NCBI GenBank assembly: GCA_020726505.1
Contig: JAHLEZ010000036.1
Coordinates: 62,001 to 126,000, forward strand
Direction of reading: 5' to 3'
Source of the DNA: Leptodontidium sp. MPI-SDFR-AT-0119
Lineage: Eukaryota > Ascomycota > Leotiomycetes > Helotiales > Leptodontidiaceae
Length of the DNA stretch: 64,000 bases
Below are positions 49,990-62,545 of the stretch, one piece after another. The notes beneath the pieces were generated by a model. That model was not told where the DNA came from. It ran no database searches and was given only the letters and a program-made list of their open reading frames with translations. Made by a program: the position numbers and the translations under genes. The stretch's first letter is position 1. Every line of letters starts with the position of its first letter.

Positions 49990-52748
49990 ATCGTCAGTTC
50001 CCTGACTCTCCCCTGGAGAGTCAGCTTTTTTAGGATGTCCGTTTTTTTAGGATGTCCGGTTGCCTTGATACCTGGCGCCGTACCTCGGCTCATTCCGTCC
50101 CTCCGGCCGCCTCTAAAACACACCTAAATCGCGACTTTTACAAGGTAATTCTTGAGATTTGGACGCGTTAATTGCATCAACCTCGCCTAATAATTAAGAC
50201 CTCCTTCATAAAGTAAATATAGATTTCTCTAGAGTCCCCCGGCGGTATCTGCCAGACGATTTCCCTACGGCTAGCCCTCCTAAAACGCCGGAACCAAAGA
50301 CTCCTACGCCTCCTCCTTTTTCTCCACCTTTTACCTTAGTCTTTAGTTCACCGACTCTACCTAAATTGCCCCGGAAAAGCCTCGTTCCTATGAAACCGAA
50401 GCTAGTTCTTCTGTCTCTAAGAAAGATTACTTAGGCGTAGGCATACTACTAAGACCACCCCGGAATCTCTGTTGTAAAGGCTTATAGAGCCGTGGGGATC
50501 ACTGACGAATCTCACTAGAGAAACATACGGCGCATATTAAGAGAGGGATAATAAGTAAACTAAGGGAGAAAGCCTCTCTTAAATAAGCATAAAGAGATCG
50601 TAGTATATCGATATATTGAGGCTCAAGCCTTTGCGGGATTCGTTACCGATTTGGAGATGATCGGACAGCAAATCCGAACGATTATTCGACTGCGAAAACC
50701 AACATATAAAGGTCCTTCTGACTCTTTTCTTTATACTTAGACACATACGGAGGAATTCAAACGCAAGATCCGATTAACAGTTTCTAAGCTAATCGACTAT
50801 AAGAGAAAGACTACATATAACGTACAGTAATTAAGGAAATAGATGAGAGACTACTAGAAGATCTTAATACGGTACCGCATTTTCAACGATCCTAATAGAA
50901 CAAGCAAAATATGGAATTTCGACGAAGGAGGCATCCGAGTCGGTGTTATGCGGGGAAAGAAGGTGTACGTACTTGCGGCTATAAAAGAATTCTATGAATT
51001 CTCTCCGGAGGATCGACGACAAGTGACGATAATTGAAGGTATCTGTGTAGACGGCTCAAGGATTCCCGGCATATATATTATCGCCGCATCTTTGTACTAA
51101 AAGGACTAGTTCAATAGTAAACAAACCGGCGACGAGCTCATCGGAATCAGTGACTCTAGTTACACAAATGAAGAGCTAGGCCTACGCTGGCTCAAGCACT
51201 TTATCAAGCACTTGAGCCTAAGTAAGCTTATTATAGATAAAGAGACTCCGGCGGTTATCTTACTTATAGATTCCCACTCTTTACACTATAGGGATGCCTT
51301 CAAAATCATGTGTTAAGAATATAACATTATCCGCGTCCCTTTTATACTACATTCTATATACTTTATATAACTATGCGATATTAAGGTCTTTAATAAGGTC
51401 AAAGGTTAGTATAATAAGTGCGTGAGACGTGTAGTCCGCCAAGGTGAATGTTACTATAACATCGTTAGCTTTATGTGGGACCTACTAGAAATACGGAGAG
51501 AGGCTCTTGACGAGATTACTATTTAAAGCGGTTTTTCTACTCCTGGCCTGTGGCTATACTTAGAGTAGAAGGCCGTCGACTCTATAAAGATCTTTGAGGC
51601 AGATCTCCCACCGGCACACTTAGTTCCTTCTAACGACCCCGCTAACCCACACGACGTGACCGATACGCTTTAAGGCCTACGACAAATTAAGACGATATTT
51701 AAAGAGCGACCTAGTACGCTATTAAGCTCTCTTACTCGACGTGTCAATGATATTATTAAAGGTGCTGAGATTACACTGCGAGTAGCCCATCTTGAGTCTA
51801 ACGCCTTTAAAGAGCTTAAGTAAGGCCTACGGCTACAGTAAAAGCGTAAGGTCGAATAGACCGGCGGTACTATTAGTAGAGAAATCAAGGTACTAGAAAC
51901 TAGTGAGGCTCTACGTATGAAAAACAAGAAGGTTGCTCAAAAGCGTAAGGAAAAGGCAACCCGTAAAGCAAAGGCCTTAGAGACTCGACAAAACGTGCTA
52001 GTACGGCGGAAACATGAGTTAGAGGTCAAGATCAAAAAGCGGGGGAAAGTAGTCAGAGATGAGGCTATCGCGAAGGTAATCAAAGAGATAGAAACAGCTC
52101 AAGAGAACCTTGATAAAGTAGAGAAACAACAGGCCACGCTAATTAAGAGGCTTGAGGTCGAAGATAAAGAAGAGGCAGAGCGCCTAGAGAAGCTTTAAAT
52201 AGACCCTGTTCTCATGTATACTCATCTTAACTATAGAAATCCGGAGTTTCAGCCAATCGATCCTCTAGGTCCTATATTACAAGATACACTAATTGACCCT
52301 TAATTACTTGCTTTCGACGCTCAAAAGACCGAGTCCTAGTAGAGCGGGTTCTTTGTCGATACTCAAGGGACACAGTTAAAGGCCTCCTAGCTCGACGACG
52401 ATTTTGTTACGGTACTAGATACCGACGACGATGTTACGATCTTCCTTGGCAGATGATTAAACCCCTTATATTTGTATATAAAACACGTCTAAATTGTATT
52501 AATAGTTTTATAAAAATACATTTATTTCTTATGTCAGGTTCACATCGATTTTAGTTAGTGATGTACTTGATTATAAATAAAGATGTTAAGGCCATCTCGG
52601 AAGAGTCATTTTTAGTGGTGTGCAGGGGTATTTTTGATAAGCGAGACCTCTTAGCTGTACGCGCCAGGCATCAAGGCACCGGACATCCTAAAAAAACGGA
52701 CATCCTAAAAAAGCTGACTCTCCAGGGGAGAGTCAGGGAACTGACGAT
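49990..52748 (+). mobile_element. Complete pogo/Fot1-like DNA transposon, 2.76 kb, with 87-88 bp inverted ends
   Basis: Left inverted repeat 49990-50077 and right inverted repeat 52662-52748 are identical apart from one missing base and a substitution or two. They start ATCGTCAGTTCCCTGACTCT. TA flanks both sides (49988-49989 and 52749-52750), the expected Tc1/mariner superfamily target duplication. The repeats contain two copies of TTTTTTAGGATGTCC and an internal hairpin (GACTCTCC-CCT-GGAGAGTC). The transposase inside is broken, but the preserved ends would make it a possible non-autonomous substrate. Confidence 0.9.
50580..52455 (+). pseudogene. Pogo/Fot1-like transposase pseudogene inside the element
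   Basis: Readable motifs in order: YIEAQAFAGFVTDLEMIGQQI (about 50610, one extra residue omitted by change), IWNFDEGGIRVGVMRG with the first catalytic Asp at about 50921, EGICVDGSRIPGIYII, ISDSSYTNEELGLRWL, VILLIDSHSLHYRDAF at about 51258, then a C-terminal Lys/Glu-rich coiled coil (51917-52198: KKVAQKRKEKATRKAKALET-type). At least a dozen stop codons interrupt it. The order and spacing fit DDE-1 transposases of the pogo clade. Confidence 0.8.
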
Positions 52749-53439
52749 TACTAACCCCGTTAAAATATTAACCCAGAGCCCACCGTGGGGTTATTTATCA
52801 AGGCCATTATCCAGCGGATGGATTTTTAATAGGGGAGAGCAAATGCACAGGCCAGGTAAGCAAAATCCCGCCCTAACCTAACCTAACCTCAGACCCGGTA
52901 TGATCCGGTATCTGACCTAATTTACCACCGTCTGGGTGTGTTCCGGTCGCCGCTAACCCCCCCGCACGCAGATATTAGTATCCTACCCCTTAGTATCTTA
53001 ACTAGTAATTACCCCGGAATCTGACCCCGAATTAGACGTGGAAACTAACGGTGGAAATAGAGAGTTGTCCCCCCCCCCCCCCCACCCCTAATCCCTTATA
53101 AGCTAGTCCAATTCGAGTTTTGCTTTGCGATAAGCTCCTTGACACGTATCTCGCTTATGCCCCCTAAATCTCGCTTACGCTCTCGACCTCTTATTATACT
53201 CCTTTTTAAGTTTAAAGGGAGGGAGAAGGCTTATCGGCTGGGGTCTAGAAGCTCCTTACCTATTGCTACGGAGGTCACGTCTTACGCGTGCGAGACGCGT
53301 GTCTCAGACGCGTCTATAAGGATTCCCCTTTACTATTTCTTAATCTAATTAAAGATGCATCTTTTCTCTCTAGCGTTTGTGAAGTGAAGGACAGAGTTAA
53401 TTAAACAAAATGGACACACATTAGTACCTTAGAGATTCA
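52749..53439. other. Spacer with CTAAC repeats and poly-C tract
   Basis: CTAAC units at 52871-52888, and a run of 16 or so C residues near 53067-53082. The plus frame at 53139-53348 (MPPKSRLRSRPLIILLFKF) is unassigned and may belong to the relic that follows. Confidence 0.45.
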
Positions 53440-55656
53440 TTGCCTCTAGGCACTCTTAACCTTCTTATAATTATACCGCGAGACCTCGACCTTATTATTT
53501 TCCCACGCGTGATTAAGTATATGCCCGAGTTTCGTGTGCTCTACTATTACTTATATAAACAGGTCTACTTCCCGAGTAGCCTTTATACACACTTCTTTAA
53601 GATTTATAAGGTAAAGGCAGCTATTCGCCGATCGATTGTGGAATTCTATTAGACTTTAAATCTTATAGAGACGACTCGGGATCTTAAGTTACTACCGGAT
53701 GAGTTAGCTATACTCTACTTCGCGCTAGTGTATAATAGCTACTTGTGTTACTACTGTCGTTTTTTGTTAGTCTCGCGAAAGGTAGTAAGGGTATACTTAA
53801 ACGCTGTCTATAGCCTCGTGTACTTAATTACTTAAACGAAAATGCGGCGGGTCCGTCTTTAAAGCTAGTATAAGCTAAGTACTAAGGCCCGCTACTAGAT
53901 TATGTCCCCGATAGTAGACTAAGATTTAGGCGAGTTTAACTTACTACTAGAACACACGCTAGTAGATATAGAGAGCGTAGCTTTACTCGAGAGTCTTAAG
54001 GAATAAGAGTGGCATCGGCTTGAGCAGCTAAAGCAGGATAACTTTGTGTATAATATAGAGATCGAGGAGGACGAGACTATACCTTAGCTTTAGTATATAT
54101 AATACCCCGAGCAATTTAGAGGACGCTCACTAAATATTATTATTATGGCTTTTTGTTAGCCGGAAGACTGTTTTATTAAAGATTTTCCCCTTGGCTTTTA
54201 AGTAAGAGAGGCTCTAATTAGCCCCCTCGTAAATAAAATCAAGATCTAACAACTTTTACGCCTCTTAGATCAAGTCTTTAATCGCTACGAGGTTACGTTA
54301 GCAAGTACTCCGTATGTGCTTAGATACTAACTTAAGGGGTATTACTAGCACTAGTTCTATCTTAAGCCTTTCTAACTGTTATAAAGACTCGTAATAAAGC
54401 AATAGTATTAGTCGCAGTGAAAGCGCTTTCTTAGTTTTGTCTTTCGAATATAAGTAATAATACTAACTCTCCGCGACGAGATTTACAGGATTTAATATAA
54501 CGAGCTATAAAGCTCTATTATAGACTTAGTCTAAAGTACTCTCTTAAATCTTAACTAATAACTAGCGGATTTAGATTAAGTAGACCCCCTTTATATACTA
54601 TTAAGAGACGTCTAGTAGTAGCTTTTTAAATAGCTTTTCTAGTTGAGCTGCTCGTTCTTAATCGATACTTCTCTTACAGGCGATATCGCTAGCTCCCCCT
54701 TAGTGTATTTTGTAGGGGTCTTTAGTATCTATTAATATTCTCTTATATACTAGACCGCATATCTCTTTACTTTAATACTCGCCGGATTTATTGAAATAGG
54801 ACGTTTACTTATATTAGAATATATATTATTAGGGGAGAGATAGAAAGTCCTTAAGTGGCTAGTAAAGGTATTATACAAGGACTAGACCTAGCGGTTTCGA
54901 CAGATCCGAGACAAGTACCTCTACTGAGGGGGGATTCATCTTATAAAGCGTCTAATTAAGATGCTTTAGTACAGACGTGCAATTGCCCGGAAGGAGGGCT
55001 CCCGAGGTAATATTAGCTAGTCACTAGACAAGGAGACATTATAATTATATAATTAGTAGCTTATAATAATTGTATTTCGTGAGATAGTTTAGTTAATTAT
55101 ACGTGAATGCTAGGCCCGGCTCCCTGAGCTTATATTTAACTAAAAGCCTACAGTTAACCTTAGCCGGGTTATAAACAATATGGCTAAACGCCGGCCTAGT
55201 TAGTTATTTATATAAGAGCCTAATAACGAATTCTCTTACTTATTTAAGCATTTATATTAGTGAGTATAAAGTAATAAGAGCAAGGGTCTCATATATAACA
55301 ACTAGTAGTCGTAGAGCCGTTACGCTAAATACTTACAACTCGTTAAGACTTTTAAGTAAAAGCTATTCCTTTATATTTATTTTATAAGCGGCCTTCCTGG
55401 CCGGGGAATAGAAATCACAACGATTAAGTGGTGTAATACTCGCCAAGTCTTAAGAAATATCTTTATTTACCACGGCCGTCTAATTGTTGTTATCGAGTAC
55501 TATAAGGCACGGGCAATAACGTCCCTCCCTACGTGCCGAGAAACCCTGCGTGCCGAGAAAAGCAATAGGTACTTTGACTTTGAGCAACTTAAACTCTATA
55601 TATACATCGACATACTTTATAATTTTATGTAAGTCGTATTCCGCGGCTACTCCTGA
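53440..55656 (+). pseudogene. OrsD/RecQ-helicase-like (telomere-linked helicase type) N-terminal relic
   Basis: One frame runs from 53440 to about 55656 with many stops but no shift. It contains a C2H2-like finger start (YLCYYCRFLLVSRKVVRVY), a middle helical region (DQVFNRYEVTLASTPYVLRY, FLSFVFRI, LRDEIYRI), and the C-terminal SGLPGRGIEITTIKWCNTRQ then LRNIFIYHGRLIVVIEYYKA. This matches my memory of large fungal OrsD/DUF3505 proteins that carry or accompany RecQ-type helicases, some of them telomere-linked. The helicase domain itself is not seen. Stops mostly replace Trp/Gln, the RIP pattern. Confidence 0.6.
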
Positions 55657-56283
55657 ATACTCTGAACCCCTTCTACTAGTGAATTACGTTTGTGTCGTCG
55701 CCCTTATACCTGATTTACAGGTGGTCTCATTTTATAGCATAATAGAGTTCCTTAAGAACGGCTCGATGATCTAGCTTTTATTTCCTAGGATATATATAAA
55801 AGGGTCGCATCTACTCTTTACGGCGTTATTTTAAGCTGGAAATTGTTATGAGCGTTGTGGTTGCTGTAGTATGCAAATTCATGCTAGATCCCCACCCCAG
55901 TCGGTACCTCAATCAAGCAGCCCCGTAGGACACATGATTACCACACCAGGTGCAACACTGAATTTCACTTACGTAATCATTGCCAAGCATATAAGTCAGC
56001 TCCTCCACAGCATCTGGATATATACACTCAAAGGTAAGTTGAATGACTAGAATATTTTTTGGTATAAACGTGCGAAGAAAGAACTATTATACATGAGATG
56101 TTCGCTATAAAGCCATAGGTCAAGGACGGAACCTTAAGGTAAGCTTTCGAAACAGCTTGTGCCGTTTTGATGTTGAGGGAGGCTTTTTAATACCAGGATG
56201 CGACGATCCTATGGGCAGGTCGTCCGCACGCTCTTTTATTTCTACTAGAGCTTTGTTCGCCACCACGGCATCTAAAGCACATA
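55657..56283. other. Spacer downstream of the helicase-like relic and of the NLR relic
   Basis: No supported gene. AT content falls from about 55800 as the NLR-TPR relic on the minus strand is approached. Confidence 0.4.
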
Positions 56284-56284
56284 A

Positions 56285-57262
56285 TTAGTCCCGCAAAGTC
56301 TCGGACTTAGCATGATTAGGTCCGAAGACTTGCTTATACCCACGTAACGCCTTTGAAAACATAGTCCTGGCCTTTGCTAGATCAGCTTGACGTTCGAAGA
56401 GGCGGCCTAGGTACAAGATCGTGTTTAGCGCTGGGACGTAAGTGATGATATTATCCGGACCCCATGCCTTCTCGTAGCCTTGCAGCGCCCGCTCGTACAT
56501 TTGCTCGGCCTCGGCTAGCTTGCCCTGGTTCTTGTAGAGGTTCCCTAGGTTGTTAACCGTATTAAGTGTCGACGAGTGATCGGGGCCCTATGCCTTCTCC
56601 TTGCCTTGCAGCGCCCGCTAGTACATCTCCTCGGCCTCGACCAGCTTGCCCTGGTTAACGTAGAGGAAACCCAGACTATAGTATTCATCTACTAGCCTAT
56701 CGTCCACTACTAAGCTGTTCACAACTATATATGAACACCTTGCTGTATACTAGAGAAGTCGACGTTGTTTTAGCCATGGCTGAATATCGTTTTTCCTAGG
56801 GACATGTGCTCTTACAATTTTCACAGCTAGCTTAGCTAGATTATAATCCCAATCTTAATTTAAAACATAAATAGTCTAGGAGTGAACACATTTATGAATA
56901 CTATACCCTTTCGACTCGGGCCACTCTTGTGAAGATGTGGCTATCTTAACTAGCCTATAGTTACTCAAGACCCGTACCGCACCGTCGAAGCTAAGCTCGT
57001 CTTTAGTGAGCTCTCGTCCCCATTCGGGGTCGTTGGAGTCGCCATGTCGAAGAAGCTTAAACCACAGATCCTGATTGTTAAAATACGCCTATAGGCGAAG
57101 TAGATCTGCCGAGAGGGGGTTCTACTATTTAATACTATCGAATGAGATTTGCCACGTCGAATACAGCGTTCGGTCTTCGTACGAGCTTAGCTCAGGACTC
57201 GTCTCTATAAGTCTCGCCCATGACTTCTTGTGCAAACGAAAATAGTCTGAGAAACTTCTTAC
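56285..57262 (-). pseudogene. 3' part of an NB-ARC/NLR protein with TPR repeats, cut by a Copia element
   Basis: Minus strand from the Copia boundary: DYFRLHKKSWARLIETSPEL, STWQISFDSIK, LLRL-AYFNNQDLWFKLLRH, ELSFDGAVRVLSNYRLV, YSIHKCVHS, the winged-helix end of fungal NB-ARC proteins. Three TPR units follow, of the type LGNLYKNQGKLAEAEQMYER with ALQGYEKAWGPDN, ending KSETLRD and TAA at 56285-56290. Stops occur (for example TAG for Trp in KA-GPDH). The nucleotide-binding part is absent: the sequence is interrupted exactly at the Copia LTR (57263) and does not resume at 62893. Such proteins are STAND receptors in fungal non-self recognition. Confidence 0.82.
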
Positions 57263-57613
57263 TGTTATAAGAATACTAGCCATATACGAGCCTAATAACC
57301 GATGCGAGCCTCTGATACAAAGCTAGTAACTTGATACAAAGCTAATAACCGATGCGAGCCTCTGATATAAAGCTAGTAACTTGATACAAAGCTAGTAACT
57401 TGATACAAAGCTAGTAACTTGATACAAAGCTAGTAACTTGATACAAAGCTAGTAACTTGATACAAAGCTAGTAACTTGATACAAAGCTAGTAACTTGATA
57501 TAAAGCTAATAACCGATGCGAGAGCTTGGTATTTGGTACTCAAAGTAGTTATATAGACCTAGAAATGCCCCCTCAATAGAATCATCATTTACACCATCAT
57601 TCTCTATTTCACA
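57263..57613 (+). repeat. 5' LTR of Copia copy 2
   Basis: Begins TGTTATAAGAATACTAGCC and ends TTTCACA, followed by the primer-binding-like GGTTATGAGC. It contains seven or more tandem units of the type GATACAAAGCTAGTAACTT (about 57320-57500). It matches 62546-62892 except for the number of units. No clear target duplication. Confidence 0.88.
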
Positions 57614-60600
57614 GGTTATGAGCCTCCGACAGTACCTCCTCTTATTCTACCTCAATTCAATAGATCAAGAGCTTGCTCTTTACTTAAATCATTCTTATAT
57701 ACTTCGTTATAACCTCATTTTGTTTGTATTTGAGTTTTATCGACTGGCTCGACAAGAACCCTTCTCTTACACACCATACCTTCTGGACCCTCAAAATACT
57801 CCATAAACTCCATACCTACGGCTTCATACCTCATACCTACGGCTCTATACCTTTATACCTCCATACCTCCATACCTCCATACCTCCATACCTCATAACTA
57901 CGGCATAACTCCATAACTACATCATACCTCCATACCTCATACCTACGGCTCCATACCTCCATACCTACGCCATACCTCCGGCATATCTCCGGCATACCCC
58001 CATACCTCTGATTTATTAGCTGGTCTAATAAAAGGATTTTTCACTCAAATACAACACTTGAAGATTTCTCAATTAATAACAGGTATTTTACCTTATAACT
58101 TAGAATATATACAATCCACGTGATTAATAACTAATATCAAAAAACTTTGACTTTCTTGAATAACTCAAATTCTCAAAATCTCAAGTTAAGTTAATATCTT
58201 CAAAAACTCTTTGAAAAATAACTAATAAAATAAATAGAATGAGCTCTAATAAGATCACTATGGCTAAGCTTACGGGCTCGGCTAATTACCCTATTTGGGC
58301 ACTTCGTATGACGGCCTTTTTGACCAAAGAAGCGCTAAACGCTGTAATAGTGTCTAATAAAGTAAGTAATAAAATAAATGGCAAAGCTCTTTTTAATATC
58401 CAATTGCTTATTGAGGATGGCCCTCTTTTGTAAATATAATACATAACACGTGCTTTTGAAGCTTAGCAATCACTTAAAAACCTTTATTCCCCTAAGGGGT
58501 TTAGCTCGGAATTTTTGATTTGCCGAGAATTCTTTGATACCTATTTGATTAAGTATAATTTAATAGAAGAATACCTTAATAAGGTAAAACAGCTAAGCGA
58601 TTAGCTAAAAGCTAAAAACCTTGAATTGCCTAAATAGGTAATAATAGCTTGGGTTCTTAATAACTTGACTAATAACTATAATAGATTAGTTTCTAATATA
58701 ACACAGTCTTTAAGAACTAATATTAATTCTTATACCCTTGAGTCGTTATTCTCTAATTTATTAGACGAATCAAAACGTCAAGAATCAAATGATACTAATA
58801 TAGATTAGGCCCTAATAACTTCTAGTGGCTATAAAGGCAAAAAACCTTATAAAGTCACTAAGAATAGCCCTTAAAGCAAGAAGTATTGTACTAATTACAA
58901 ATAACACTCTTATATGACTTCTAACTACGCCTTCCTATTTCCTAATAAGGCCCCTAAGGGGTAGAAACGGCCAAAGACTAATAAATCACCTGATATTACC
59001 GAGAAATCGGCTCGGGATAAGCGGGAGGAGAATATTAATATTTTATATAGTAATAGTAATATTTTAGAAAATATCAGGGATTTTAATATTAATTTCCTTA
59101 TAAAAGATATATAGGTATTTATAACTATACCCTCTATAAAGAATATAACTAATAGTACAAATATAGGCTCCAACTTTGTAAATAATTAAAAATTAGGGGT
59201 AAATAGTCAAGAATCAAATAGTCAATCAAATACTTTTGTTTTAAATACTACTATAATAAAACATATATATTGTAACATATCGTATTTCTATAAATTTAAA
59301 ACCTATAATAAACTAATTAACTGGGGAAAAGCTAAACAAATAAATATAAAAGGATACAGAGATATCTTAATAAAGTCAATAATTAATAATAAAATATATA
59401 AACTCAAAGATTGTCTTTATATACCTAAATTAGGTATTAACTTAATATCTCAAAGTCAATTAAGTAGCCAACATTATAGTATTTTTAATAACTCTTTTGC
59501 TTATATTAAAAATAATATAACAAATGAAGTAATAATTAAAGGCAATAAATCTAAAAGATTATATATACTAAATATTATATTATATAAAACTAGTAATCTA
59601 ATAACTAATACTAATATTTTAAGTACAATTGAAAATAAACCTATAAGCATTAATAAAATGGATTTATATATAAAATTAGGTTATATTAACTTAATATACT
59701 TAGATAAAATAATAAATAATACTTATAGATATAATAATATTATATTTAATTTAATAATAAATAATCAAATATTAAACTATAAGACTTGCCTTAAAGGAAA
59801 ATTCACTAATAAAATCAATAAAATAACTAGTAATAAAGTCTTTGACTTATTACAAAAGGTAGCTAGTGACTTATGCGGTCCTATTACACCTATAACTTAT
59901 AATAAATATAAATATATTATAACTTTCTTAGAATTTAAAACTAAATATCTTGAAATAAAATTACTAAGAAATAAATATAAAGTATTTAATACTTTTATTA
60001 AATATAAAAATAAAAATGAAAATAATAATAATAATAAACGTATAAATATTTTTACAACTAATAACAGTAAGGAATATATTAATAATAAATTCAAAGAATA
60101 TCTTATAAATCATAAAATAACTCATTAATTAGCCCCTATATATACAAAAGAACTAAATAGTATAATAGAACGTATAAACCGCACTATACTAAATAAAGTT
60201 AGGTGTTTATTAGCATTTACTAATTTACCTAATTATTTATAAGGGGAAGCTGCAATTATAGCTATATACTTGTATAATAAAACTCCGCATTCGGCAATAA
60301 ATTATAAAACCCCTTATAAACTAAGATATAATAAAATACTAGATATTACCTATATTAAAACCTTCGGATCTATATACTTTTATAAAAATAAAAAGAATCA
60401 TATGACTAAACTAAAACCAAAAGCAAATAAAGCAATATTAATTAGATTTAATTATCCTTTATATAAAGTCCTAGATATTATAACTAAAAAAGGTCTTTAA
60501 GTAAGAGATATTAAAATCATTGACAATAAATTTATAAATAATCCTGAAATAAATATATTTAAAGAAAGTCAAATAAATATATAAGACCTTTCAAATAATA

Positions 60601-62545
60601 ATAATATAACGAATAATAAAGGCAATAACAATAACAATAACAACAACAATAATAATAATAATAATAACGGAGATAACAATAATAATATAAATAATAAGGA
60701 TAATAATAATAATATAAATAATAACAATAATATAAGAATTATAAGAAGTAAAAATATTCATCCGGATAGATCAGGCCGCTAAAGAACAACTTTTCCTTAA
60801 GTTGTAATAAATAACTCTCTAAATATAGCTCTAATAAATAACTCTACAGAAAATAAAGAAGACCTAGTCTTTATAAGTAATATTAATAATAAACCTAATA
60901 TATATAAACAAGCTATAAATAGTCTTAATAAAGATAATTAGTTAAAATCTATAAAATCAGAAATAGATGAGTTAGAGCTACAAAATACGTGGAATTTAGT
61001 AGAGTTACTACCTAATAAAACCTATTTAAGAGGTAGATGGGTTTATAGAATAAAAACACACCTAAATAATAATATTATAAAATATAAATCAAGATGGGTA
61101 GTAAAAGGCTTTAATTAAGTATTAGGCCTTAATTATTTAGAAACCTTTTTAGCTACTTGTAGGCTAGAATCTTACAGGTTAATATTTATATTAACTATAG
61201 CAAATAAATGGAAAATGCATTAATACGACGTTAAAAATGCCTTTGTATATACTAAAATAGATGCTGAAATATATATAGAACAACTAATAGGTCGAGAACG
61301 ATATTATAATAAAAATAATAATATATATAAGTTAATAAAAACCTCTAATAATAATAATAACTCAAAATTATATTGTAAACTTAATAAAGCTTTATATAGC
61401 CTTAAGCAATCACTTAAACTATAGTATAAACACTTATCTGAGGCCTTCAATAAACTAGGTTTTGAAGCTCTACTATTTAATGAAGCTATATTTATATATA
61501 ATAAATTGAAAATAATTATAATTTGCTATGTAGACGACTTAATATTCATAGGACTAGATGATAATATAACAAAGGATATAGTTAAAGAATTAACTAAAAC
61601 TATAAAAATAGAATATATAAGTGAAGTACATTAATTCCTTGGCATGGAAATAAAACTAGATTATAAAAATCAATCAGTACATATAAATCAAAATAAATAT
61701 CTTCAAACGTTATTCGAACGTTTTAATAAAGGTAATTTAAATCTTATAACTACACTAGTAGAAGTATGAATTAGATTAGATAAAGTAACTAGCTTAGCTA
61801 ATAAAGAAGACTTACAATTATATCAACAACAAGTAGGCTCTTTAATACATTTAGCAACTAAGACAAGACTTGATATAGTATATGCTACTAATAGATGCGC
61901 TAGATATATGTCTAACCCTGATTTAAGCTATTTTAGGGCTCTAGACCGTATTTGGAAATACTTAAATAAATACCCCAAATTAGGAATATACTATATTTGT
62001 AATAAAACATTCCTAGAATTATTAGGTTATATAGACGCCGATTGGGGGGGAGATATTAGCTCCCGAAAAAGTACTAGTGGCTTTTTGTTTCTAGTTAATA
62101 ACTATATTATAAGCTGGCTTAGTATGTTTCAAAAAACAGTAGCTTTATTAAGTTGTGAAGCTAAATATATGGCCTTTAAAGAAGTAATAAAAGAAGTATT
62201 ATACTTATATAATTTAATAAACTACTTTAATAAATTTCTAAATAATAGAGAAACTCCTATACTAAAGCTATTAACTGATAGTGAATTAGCTCTTAAATTA
62301 GCTAATAATCCCGAATTTTATAAAAGAAGTAAACATATTAATATAACCTATCATTTTATAAGGAACTCTATAAACGAAAATAAACTAAATCTACTATATG
62401 TAAATACTATAGTTTAATTAGTAGATGGTTTTACAAAGGCTTTAGATAATAATAAACAATTAGCTTTTATAACTGCTTTAAATCTAAGAACTGTTTAAAT
62501 AAAAGATAAGATATAAATAAATAAATTATAATACATCTTACGAGG
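57614..62545 (+). mobile_element. Ty1/Copia retrotransposon copy 2, internal region
   Basis: Leader with a CATACCTC/CATACCTACGG minisatellite (about 57790-58010), gag-pol, then a purine-rich CGAGGGG before the 3' LTR. It is inserted in the NLR-TPR relic. Confidence 0.9.
58239..62498 (+). pseudogene. Copia gag-pol polyprotein, copy 2, single frame with nonsense mutations
   Basis: From ATG 58239 to TAA 62496-62498 the frame is 1,419 codons without any frameshift. Order: gag, a damaged CCHC knuckle (YCTNYK-HSYMTSNY), protease region (CLYIPKLGINLISQSQL), integrase (59658-60500), an Asn-rich linker (about 60590-60740), reverse [13 protein letters not shown] with intact YVDD at 61527-61538, and RNase H (DADWGGDISSRKSTSGF near 62034). 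About two dozen TAG/TAA codons sit at Trp or Gln positions. In gag, CAA in copy 1 is TAA here near 58432, so each copy has private mutations as well as shared ones. Confidence 0.9.

Noticed and set aside
52558..52881. Frame across the right end of the pogo-like element
   Set aside because: It spans the inverted repeat and leaves the element; no conserved motif.
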